Part shown: positions 12,998 through 22,500 of the stretch, piece by piece | Layout: each line of letters begins with the position of its first letter | How positions within the stretch are numbered: position 1 is the stretch's first letter | NCBI RefSeq assembly: GCF_020921035.1 | Contig: NC_063150.1 | Location: 10,168,001 to 10,232,000 of the forward strand | Source: Rhodamnia argentea | Lineage: Eukaryota; Streptophyta; Magnoliopsida; Myrtales; Myrtaceae | Reading direction: 5' to 3' | DNA: 64,000 nt | Made by a program: the position numbers and the translations under genes | The notes under the pieces: generated by a model | What the model was told of the DNA's origin: nothing | The model's input: the letters and a program-made list of their open reading frames with translations, nothing else | Databases searched by the model: none

Positions 12998-13000
<3 letters not shown>
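12656..13000 (-). mobile_element. TRIM retrotransposon (terminal-repeat element in miniature)
   Basis: Two direct copies of a 120-base sequence lie at 12881-13000 and 12656-12775. Read on the minus strand, each begins TGTTGGG and ends CAATACT. Immediately inside the upstream copy is TGGTATCGAGTC (12880-12869), one base different from the usual initiator-Met-tRNA primer-binding site TGGTATCAGAGC. Immediately before the downstream copy is a purine tract, GCGAGGGGGAGAT. This is the full LTR-PBS-PPT-LTR order with only about 93 internal bases and no genes, which defines a TRIM element moved by proteins from elsewhere. By eye the two LTRs differ at roughly a sixth of sites, so the insertion is old. 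No clean 5-base target duplication remains (left flank GGCAT, right flank CATAT). Confidence 0.85.

Positions 13001-13001
<1 letters not shown>

Positions 13002-13041
<40 letters not shown>
13002..13041. repeat. (AT)n microsatellite
   Basis: About 40 bases of uninterrupted AT repeat, directly abutting the start of the TRIM element's upstream LTR. Confidence 0.95.
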
Positions 13042-13042
<1 letters not shown>

Positions 13043-13044
<2 letters not shown>

Positions 13045-14380
13045 ATTGGGATAAATTGCATCGGCGGCAACAATAACAACGACACCAATCGAAGCTTATA
13101 TGGCTAAATCGGATCGACCGTATGAGTACACTCCTACGCCACTGCGCTTGATCCTTTTTGTTAAGTTTTTTTATTTTTTTGTGAGTTTTAGATGTTCCAG
13201 TTTCCTTCCATGATCTTCTAGGCCTTCCCTGATCTTCTTTGACTAATAATTGTGTCCAATCCGTCGTTCACATTGCCTCGCCGCGGGGACATTTGGAGGC
13301 CTTCCTTCAATACGGTCAAACCATCCGATAAGGCCTTTGCTCCTCCTAGCCAACGCCTACTCTTCCTCTTGTTAGTTTCGTTTTTAATCTCGTGCCTTCA
13401 TCTGTCCCGCCCTGTAATCTGGAGGAGATCGTCTCCATCTATCCGTCGGTTTTTCAACTATCCCGTAGAATTTCGTAAATCATCATTAATTTTCCACAAA
13501 ATAACTCGAGGATGTCGCGTTTTTTTTTTTTTTTTGGGTTCAAAGTGTCGACGGATGAGTATGAATACTGATTTTTTTTTCGTACAAGGGGGGAAATAAC
13601 AACGTTGGTGCCATGGCAATCAGAAGAAATATTTGGCCTACCGACAAAGAAAAAAATTACAATGTATTTAATTATCTTTTATTTTCTCTTTCGAAGGCTA
13701 GCCGCAATTTATATTTCACATAGCTTTATTGAGGAATCGTACACGAGAATAATGTCCCGGGGGCGCGCAGGGAATCCTATACGACGTCGTCAGCAAGTTT
13801 TTTTTTATTGCTTTTTTTTTTTGGCGGGGGTGGAGGGGAAGGGGGCCTTTACATCTAATGCTAGTTTAATTTGCTACTTTGTTGGTCGGCGGGGCCCACA
13901 CGAAATTAAGTATCTTGGTGTTGCGCACTGATTTATTCGTTTTATTAAGATAATAGATCATTGTGATCTTCATGTTGGATACTTGGGCAACTTGAGAATA
14001 ATCTAATTGCTTTCCTCGAGCGTTTAGCCAAATCACAATCATAAGACACTCGTTTAGAAGATGTTGTGCTCCCTGCAAAAAATGGACCCCAAACTCATTG
14101 AACCGACATTCGATCGACGGTCGAGCGTCTAAAACTTGCTTTCGCCGTTTCTGCGACATGCGCCGTGCCGATTTGAGGTCACGCGAGGCTTCTTCGCCAA
14201 TTCAACCGAAAGAAAATACAAACCATATGGGTATTGTGGGATCAAATACGTGTAAAGGTCTAGCGATCAATTTAGATCGATCGCCTGTGCATCAAATGAA
14301 CTTCTTTCGAATGAAACTCTATGACTACCTTGCCGGTCCAAAAAGAAGAGTACTTTATGGATTAAAAGAAAAGGTTACTC
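13043..14380. other. Intergenic stretch between TRIM and MITE
   Basis: It contains frames of 115 codons (13252-13599), 108 codons (13605-13931) and 95 codons (14098-14385) on the plus strand. They are interrupted by poly-T runs that would encode poly-Phe, and none has domain motifs or splice context. I regard them as non-coding. Confidence 0.5.
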
Positions 14381-14389
14381 TTTAGCAAG

Positions 14390-14488
14390 TAGGGGTGAGC
14401 AGTTATAGGTTCATTAACCCGGAACCTACCCGTTGGAACCGATTTTTTATTTTTTTAGAATATGGAACATACCTGTCGCAACTAATTC

Positions 14489-14533
<45 letters not shown>

Positions 14534-15034
14534 CTTTGAAACTACCTAGCATACCATGGAGTTTGGAGCCTACGCTGGCATAGGTTCTAGGGTCCACCCA
14601 AGTTCCAAGTGTAGTTGAACGATTGCGGCAAATTATGACCTATAATGAGCACATTTGCTGCTACAATTTATTGTTCATAACTCATATTTACACACACGAA
14701 AGATGCGAAACGTTAACAAAGTAAAAATTCCTGTCGTGGATATCGTCGGAAATGGAAGCTCAAACTAATGGTTCTATATTACACACTCATGATTGGACGC
14801 CACAAAATACTGCATGATCGCGCGAAGTCATGAAATAAGAAAAATACCAAAACTTATTCTAGGATCTAGGTTCCAGGTCCACCTACTGGAACCCGAAACG
14901 TACTCATTAGAATCGGTTTCAAATTTTTTAGAACCCGAATACTACCCTATACGCCCCAAAACCTAGAACCTACCTCGTCTTCACCGATTCGACTCTCCGG
15001 TTCTGGTTCTACCCTAAAACTATGCTCACTGCTA
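14390..15034. mobile_element. hAT-like MITE, same family as 5973-6696
   Basis: A 645-base element with inverted ends TAGGGGTGAGCA (left) and TAGCAGTGAGCA (right end, reverse-complemented), two mismatches in twelve. The flanks are TTAGCAAG and CTAGCAAT, an 8-base duplication matching at six central positions. The ends fit the hAT consensus YARNG. The interior is rich in GGTTC/GAACC words, as in the element at 5973-6696, and holds an AT microsatellite at 14492-14531. No transposase is present. Confidence 0.72.
14492..14531. repeat. (AT)n microsatellite inside the MITE
   Basis: About 40 bases of AT repeat within the hAT-like element. It explains the repeated Tyr-Ile in the chance frame 14395-14583. 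Confidence 0.95.
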
Positions 15035-15067
15035 CTAGCAATGATCATTAATAGCATAAGTTGTTCT

Positions 15068-16261
15068 TAAGAGTTTGTTTGGCAACGATTATAATTTTTT
15101 TATTTCGTTCCCGGGAACAAAAAAGATTAAAAACTTGTTTAATAACTTAAATGATTCCGATTCTCAAATTCTTTAATTCTATTCCCCGGAACAAATTTGG
15201 AGCACAGGCAAGAATCATAAAAAAGTTAATTTTTTTGTTTCATAATCATTTTTTAGAAACAAGACCAACAAAGTGAGAACGCTCTCTCACTTTGTTCTCG
15301 TTGCCATCCACCGCCGCTCGCTGGAGAAAAAGAAAAAGAAAAAAATACTTCTTAGAAAGCATTTTAAAAATATTTCCTTTTATGAAAAATAATAAACAAA
15401 TTAAAAATAAAAAATATTAAAAGACTCGCTGCATTGCATGAAAGTGTTTTAGCAATATTATTTTTCTTCACATATAATAAAAAGAATAAATATTTCATTA
15501 TTTTGTTAAATATATAAGTGTTTAAAGTAATACGGATCGGGTGTGGGTTAGGTTGAGTATGAGTCGTTAGATTTATACTACGTGAAAACGGGTCAAAACG
15601 GATTAAATGAGTCAATATGAAGATTCATTATAATTAGAAATAGAAAATTCTATTTAAGTTGTTCGTGTCTTGATTTTAATTGAACATATTAAAAGATATA
15701 AGAATCGGTGAATTGACCATCTTACTCTTAGCCCTAAGCAAGATCTATTCATGGTTGGTCAACCCCCCCGACACGGCTTCTCACATTTTATGAATGCGTC
15801 TCCCCTTGGACCATATTCGGTCGGACCCAAACCCAATCCAACACACTCGTTTGACATCTCTAGTTCCATATCAATTCGTGATAAAATTTAAGTGCAAATT
15901 GCTTATTGAACTTATGTTCTTTCTTAAGGATCTTACACATGCCTCCATACTCCACGAAATAAATAGACTAACTATGCATTATGCATGATATGTATTCATT
16001 TTATTAGTAACGTCATATAGGTTGATTTTATGGTGACAAGACGTAATTCTTTGAATTAAATGAAAAACATTGTGAAGAGAAATTGCTATCGGGAATAGAA
16101 ATTTCGTGTAGTAACTAAACGTGCTTCGGTCCCGAGAACAGAAATTTTGTCTAGTTACCAAACGTCATTCTGATTTTTTAAAATTCGTCTAGAGATTAGG
16201 ATCAGAAAAAACCTACTACGGTCAGAATTGGTTTTTTGGATCAGTTGCCAAACGCACCCTA
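15068..16261. mobile_element. hAT-like element with TTTGGCAAC ends (tentative)
   Basis: The left end TAAGAGTTTGTTTGGCAAC and the reverse complement of the right end, TAGGGTGCGTTTGGCAAC, are inverted and match in the TTTGGCAAC core. Both arms also contain pieces such as CCCGGGAACA or GAACAGAAATTTTG, typical of plant GTTTGGYAAC-end elements. The putative target duplication is degenerate (about half the bases match), and the middle third is unrelated AT-rich sequence, perhaps a nested insertion. No coding region was recognised. Confidence 0.5.
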
Positions 16262-17161
16262 ACTACTTTCTCTTTGGGCAATTGAAGATCTTAAATGATC
16301 TCTTCAAGATCACTGTCGTCTCTCTCTCTCACTTTGGGGGGACCCACCGACAAAAAATCCCGTTACCGATAGTCTCTCGTGATCAAGGAGAATCAGCATT
16401 ATCAATAAGCATTGTTCACTTTTAAGGAGCACCCAGCAACTAGAATCTAGGTGGTCCTATCTGGGCACTTTACCACTTTAATTAATATAAGCTCTAATTA
16501 AATGATATTGTTCGTTTAATTAGATGCAACACAAGATATGATAGACTTAATCACACTTCCAATTCCTCCATCAGTATGCCGAGGCCAAGAATGCTATTTT
16601 TTTCTTGTTTGTGGTAGCCATTATTTTGAGTGTTCTCCCCAACACTTGGTCAACTTATTTCCATTAGCAGGACACTCTCAAGCTTATTTCCGTAATTTAG
16701 AGGTACTTCGTATTAAAAATTACCCGAACTTTTTTAGAATCTATTCAATTACGTCCTTCAAAATGCGAGGAAAAGTAAATTCCGCTCTCGAATCATTAAT
16801 ATCTCGTTCTTATGTTCTATTGGTGCATTCAATTATCCTAAGAAATCGCATGGACTCACATCTTTTCTCTAATTGAAACATGCTGTTTTAACGTGTACTT
16901 TAAATGGAGTCAATCTATAATTCTCTCCAAACAGTGAAAAGGAGTATAAATTATTCTTTGTGGTTTTTATTGATATAGTTGTGTAAGTAATATAAGATTC
17001 GGTCAGATAATTTCTGTTGGGCTGTTTTAGAGTTTGTAAAAATCACTTAAAAGAGTTTCAAATTCACCCTCTTTTCTCTAATTATTGCGTACCATTCATT
17101 TTCTAGAATAAGCTTCCTTCTTATGAAAGGCTTGCACAGGCCAAGCACTTGGTCCTTATAA
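16262..17161. other. Intergenic, no gene recognised
   Basis: The 112-codon frame at 16538-16876 has no motif, no homology I can recall and no flanking splice signals that would extend it. I treat it as chance. Confidence 0.45.
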
Positions 17162-17170
17162 GATTTTATT

Positions 17171-17742
17171 AGGGAAAGTTGTATGAAAAAAAGATCATAA
17201 ATCTATTACGCTTTTGGCGGTTTATTTTGCCAATTAAATCTTGCACCTTTTCAATTTTTGCAAGTTGAGCTCATCCGATCGATTTTTGTTAGAAATTGTT
17301 GACGTGAACGCTGGCCATCCCACGTGGCATGTTAATTTTTAATAACAATTTAATAAAATTTCAATTTTATTTATTTTAATTTATTTTCTTTTTCCTTTAA
17401 TGCTTTTCTTTTTTTCCCTTAATGTGGCTAGCAAGGGTCACTGGCCACCATAATAAAAATAATAAATAAAATAAAATAAAAAAGGAAAAAATTAATTAGA
17501 ATTAATAAAAAATTAGAAAAATACGAAAATATTACTAAAATTTGTCCATGTCAATGTTGATATCTACATCAGTGGTTTTTGGTTCACATTAGCCGGATAG
17601 ATTCAATTGACAAAATTTGAAAATGTTTAGGACTCAATTGATCGAACGTGAAAAGTTTTAGAACTCAATTGGCAAAATTAAAAGTTTTATAACTAAATTG
17701 ACAAAAGTACAATAGGTTTATGATTTTTTGCACAATTTTTTC
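17171..17742. mobile_element. Mutator-like MITE with perfect 9-bp target duplication
   Basis: A 572-base element between perfect 9-base direct repeats GATTTTATT (17162-17170 and 17743-17751). The left end, AGGGAAAGTTGTATGAAAAA followed by AGATCATAAATCTATT, is matched by the reverse complement of the right end, GAAAAAATTGTGCAAAAAA followed by TCATAAACCTATT. The arms continue with tandem words of the CAATTGAGTCCTAAA / CAATTTAGTTATAAAAC kind. The 9-base duplication with long inverted arms indicates a non-autonomous MULE. The element at 11953-12395 looks like an older relative. Confidence 0.85.
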
Positions 17743-17751
17743 GATTTTATT

Positions 17752-18420
17752 TAGACTAATTATTGTTTCCACTTTTCACAAGTCAACTTAGATAGATCTA
17801 ATTATTAAGCTTATTTGAAATATTATTCACTTTGACCCACTTGGAACGAGCCGTATCATTACGAACTATATCGAAGCGGGACCGCCGCCGCTAAAATGCG
17901 TGGTTCGTGGACGAACTAGACTGGTTTCCCATAAGGGGCGAGGAGTCACTGTGGGGCGAGAATAGATCCCGTCACACTTCAAACAAGGGACGTATGGCTG
18001 GACGATACTGACCAACGTCGACAAAGATGTTAGCGGTTTAAGCGAGGGAGTTTGTGACAAACCCAATTCCATGCCATTAGATATGCACTTATTTTTAGGA
18101 TTTGGACATGAAGTGGGCCGACCCGTTACAAATTTTACGTATCCAATAACGACGACAACTTCTTGTATCATTTGTTCGACGAGGTTTATCTATTACTTCG
18201 ATTTATTGGTTATGAAAAGTAAAAATTTCTGATTGAAACATTCGTTAAATGAATTGCAGTTATCGGTTATTGAAAATATAGAAAATCCTAAAATGCTGGG
18301 TTCGAACCTGAATAACAATTCAATCGTTTTTTTTTAACTACGTTGGAGATAGTGTATTCTCCATAATTTATTTTGAATAGATAGTTTTAAACAAACTTGA
18401 TAAAATAATGCGAAATAGGA
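17752..18420. other. Intergenic, no gene recognised
   Basis: It contains a 101-codon minus-strand frame at 17866-18171, in a stretch with higher GC than its surroundings. The translation is rich in Pro, Thr and Ser and shows no known motif. It could be a fragment of an old element. No function is claimed. Confidence 0.4.
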
Positions 18421-18840
18421 AAATCAAGTCCGGTAGGAGCTGGCGAATAGAACTTTTGCAATGCTACTGCTGGATAGTAATAGATGCGAGTAACAAAAGC
18501 AAAAGATAATACACAACAATTTGTAGTGGTTCGGCTTTTGGTAAAGCCTACATTCACTCTCCTACACTAATAGCCTACCGGCTAGATTCCACTAAATAAT
18601 AAAATAAAAAATTACAAAAAAATGTAATGACTTGATCATAAGCAACACTTCCATATAAGCTCGCAAGATTTCAAGTTAATGCTCAAGTAGATAATTTAGG
18701 ACAAGTGTAGCTCTCTTGAAATAAGGATGTTGATTTCTTAGTACCTCATTATTCTTTTTGAACTTTGTGCTTCTTGTATACTCCTCATCTCCAAGCTTAT
18801 CGTTTCAAGGATCTCCAAAATTAGAGGTTGGTTGATTGAT
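18421..18840. mobile_element. Possible degraded LTR-retrotransposon fragment
   Basis: The block with GTAGTGGTTCGGCTTTTGG and CTCCTACACTAATAGCCTACC at about 18521-18580 resembles sequence commonly found in plant Copia-type LTRs. No second LTR, primer-binding site or coding domain was found, so this is a weak resemblance call. Confidence 0.25.
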
Positions 18841-19533
18841 GTAGAAGGATCACGAGCCGTTGAAGTAAAAAGGATCATAGATTTTAGAGGATCTATTTAC
18901 CCATACAATTAAATAATAGAATCTTTAAATTAAGCCACTAATAAAGAAAATTATCTACACGATGATTGCCAATTAATTAAAAATCATCATATAGAAAGCA
19001 ATGAGAATATCTTGATTATTGGAAATCAATTTGACTTATGAACAAAATCCTAACCAAATAATTGATAGTTAGAGAGAAAAACTTAATTTACTATAGAATC
19101 AATAATAAGATTCAACAAACATCGAGGATTAATTGAAGATCGAAATATATCTCGCTATACGAATCTCTTATGAGTTTGTTTTCGCCACGAATTCCTACTT
19201 CTATCATAATAAGAACGCTAAGCATACTAAGTATAAAAATCGTCGAGATATATCTGTAAAACGCCATCAAAGTATACATCAAAGGTTTTTCGACAAAATA
19301 CGGTAGTTTTGTTTCCTTCAAATTCAAATATAATATTCTAAATAATATCTAGACACAATATTTTCTCAAAACCGAAAATCAATACTTAGACTTGCACCTG
19401 GGCCGAGCCGACGAGCCGACGCCCTAGTCAAAGCTCTGTTGGCGCCAAATCCACTCTCCTCTCCCGCCATTTTCCAACCCCTCAAAAAACCATTCCCCAA
19501 CTCCACCATAGCGCTCTAAACCCTCCGTCTCCG
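18841..19533. promoter_or_regulatory. Upstream region of DNA polymerase alpha gene
   Basis: AT-rich, without a recognisable gene until the GC-rich leader begins at about 19395. The last 150 bases are GC- and CT-rich and end in a GA repeat immediately before the ATG, so the transcription start probably lies there. No individual regulatory site can be assigned with confidence. Confidence 0.35.
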
Positions 19534-19553
19534 GGAGAGAGAGAGAGAGAGAG
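19534..19553. repeat. (GA)n microsatellite abutting the POLA start codon
   Basis: About 20 bases of GA repeat ending directly at the ATG at 19554, so the 5' leader of the polymerase mRNA would end in a purine-only tract. Confidence 0.9.
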
Positions 19554-22500
19554 ATGGAAGACGAGCAACAAAGTGTCGCCGGCCAGCGCAGGAACCGAGG
19601 AGCCGCCTCGACGGCGCGTCTGGAGGGGTTGCGGCGCCTCAAGGCCCTCCGCGCCGGTGGTAGGAGAGCGGAGTCAGCCGTGCAGATCAAGATCGAGGAT
19701 CCGATCTACGATGTGGTCGAAGAGGACGAGTACGACAAGCTCGTGGCCAAGCGCCGCGAAGAAGTCAGGGGATTCATCGTCGACGACGGCGGCCTCCTTG
19801 GCTATGCCGACGATGGCGAGGAAGAGGACTGGACCAGAGCCGGACCCAATTGCTCCTCCGATGAAGAACCAGAAGGTTAGAACTCCAAATGCTTATGGGT
19901 TCGCTTCAATTAATCGTTAATTGTGCGGCCGTCCTGTAGATTTTGTTGAATTCGTTGGTTTCGAAACGGTCTTGTAGGAGAGAAGGTCAAGAAAAAGAGG
20001 ACGGAGAAGAAGGATCCGGTGGCGAAGAAACCTGCACCATCTTCGCTATCTGCAGCAGCCGCAATGATGGGAAAGCACCGGTTGTCTTCAATGTTTACGT
20101 CTTCTGTTTTCAAGAAGAACAGCGGTAGAGATGATAAGACAAAGACACTGTCTTGCGATACAATCGTGGATGATATAATTGCGGAATTTGCCCCAGATGA
20201 AGCTGATAGAGAGCGTCGCAGGACTGGGCATCCAAATGGGAGGGGTTCGGTATCAGTAGGCAATGTGAAAGTTGAAAGGGCAACCGTTGATTGCATTGGT
20301 TTCACAGATAAGCCTAATCTGGGGAATGTGGGTGTCAGCCATGATCTTGAGCTGGTTTCAGGGGATATATCGAATTCAATTCTAGATAATGAGTTGATTA
20401 AGGAGTCAAAAGAGGAAACAGCATCGATATTCCAGGAACAATCGGTACAGTTGGATGAGTCTGATATAAAGGAAGGACCAGTTGAGGATAGCATGCCAAG
20501 GCTCGTTGATGTCAAATCAGAAGCAGAAATGAAGGAGGAGGTTCACACTCTGAATGCCAAGATCACAGAGGAGAAGGATCCAAGATCAAGTGCAACTGCA
20601 GGATGGAAAGCGGTGATAAGTGAAGGATTAGAAAACAGGGGCAGTGGTGCTGGCGTAATTAACAATGGTGCAATCAGTGAGGAAAAATTGGATTTCGAGC
20701 TGAACTTGGATGGGACACTGCCCTTTTACATATTTGATGCACATGAGGAGATTTATGGTGCTAACGCTGGAAACCTCTATTTGTTTGGGAAGGTATGTTC
20801 TTGCGATGATGTTAGTATTTATGCATAATAATTCTTACCCAGCCATGGGTTTGTTGGCACCAGTATTAGACCTTGTTACTCACATGTCTGGCTTTCAATT
20901 GAGGATTTGCTGCAAGCATGGTGATACCTACTTTATTTAGGCATATTAGGACTTCCATCTCTCTATAAAGTCGCTAATCAATTCCCTTTTCAAGAAGAAG
21001 CTCTTGACAATACATCGCATCACCCCTTCTCGGTGAGCAACTTAGCTACACAAAAAGTGTCACTAGTCAACTTTTACTCACTAACACATGCCTTACTTTT
21101 ACGGTTTCATCATTTCACAAAGCTGCAATGGTTAAAGGCCCTGCTTGTATTCTTGAACCGAGCTTGCCATCAAAAGAAAATTCTAGCTTGTTTATTGTTG
21201 TTCATGTAGCTTGTCATCAGCCGAAAATTCTACCTTGTTTATTATTGTTGTTCATGCGTCACAAAACTTATGCAATGAATATGAAATCTTGCTTTCTTTC
21301 AGTCAGAATAGAGTTCATTGTAGCTGAGCTAAGTTTTGGTAGATTTCCCACCAAAGAACCATGCTTAGAACCCTAAATTTAGAAGGGATTCTCCTTCGTT
21401 CACAATATTTAACTTATCTTTTTAGTTGGTTGATCAAGAGACTCATGTTGTGAAATTTTTGGATGGGAATTATATAGCAATTAATAGTCTGGCACTCATT
21501 TTACTGTTTTGTAATGGGAGTTCTTCCTACATGATGCATTTAAGAGTTTAGCTGTGGGCAAATGATTTAGTGAATGCTTGAAAATCCAGAAAGCGTTCTT
21601 TCCGCGGCTTACTCAAATTTTTAGGATATTGTCTGCCCAGTAGTTTAGCTTCTTTTATTGTCCTTGCTAATGCATTATTGCTTGCTGCTAGCGATTGAGG
21701 ATCGCTTTATTCTATTTTACCCAAGAAGTTTATGATAACCTATTTGTTGCAACGTAAAGGTTTTGGCATTTGATAGCTTCTAAGCCCATCTAGTAGCTTG
21801 GTTGATACATGTTTTAACTTAAAAAGTTTGAGTGAGATTATGATACATAAGGTTGTGGTCAAGCGACAACATTGGAATTTTTACTGTTGTTGAGAATGTG
21901 GTATGCAAGTGGCAGGCTTAAGCATTTGTTTGAATTGTATTACATGTGGAAAAAAGCGGTGCTGCAACCTTTACTGGACTTAATTTCCTATAATTGCCAT
22001 AGCCTAAACGGTATTTGATACAAGTTCCCCGCAACAATTATAGCTGTGAAAAGGGGTGCTGCAGTGTTTGCAGGGGTTTTAATTACATCTTATAGCTGTA
22101 GCACCCGTTAGCTACAGTATCATACAGCTATGTCTAAGAAGTTGCTCCACCAAGTTTCAAGATGGTGTAGCTTTAAAACATGTATGATTAAATGGATGAG
22201 TTACAATACTTAGCAGCACCCAAAAACTACATTTTTGCGAAGGGTTCATAAAATGTCGACCCTTAATGAGTGTGAAGCTTGACAAGCTGCAAAATTTTGT
22301 CCTTTGAAGAACTAAAAAGACATCTTATTATTGGATGCTGTCGCCAGAAAATTGTTGAGCATCCAGACAATGACCTTTCCTCTGCATGTGCCATTGCAAT
22401 TCAGGTGAAATCGGGGGGAACATACCATAGTTGCTGCGCTGTTGTAAAGAAGATGCAAAGATGTGTATATGCAGTTCCAAATGCCTCTGTTTTTGACAGT

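Noticed and set aside
12656..13000. Considered as a Cassandra-type TRIM with 5S rRNA-like LTRs
   Set aside because: The LTR lacks recognisable 5S rRNA promoter boxes, so it is a different TRIM family.
13252..13931. 115- and 108-codon plus-strand frames
   Set aside because: Poly-T runs give poly-Phe, and there are no motifs or splice sites.
13002..14531. Regularly spaced repeats considered as a possible CRISPR-like array
   Set aside because: They are AT microsatellites within or beside plant transposons; there are no repeat-spacer units and the genome is eukaryotic.
19910..20515. 201-codon minus-strand frame rich in Ser and Thr
   Set aside because: Antisense shadow of the second exon of the polymerase gene, whose sense frame is conserved.
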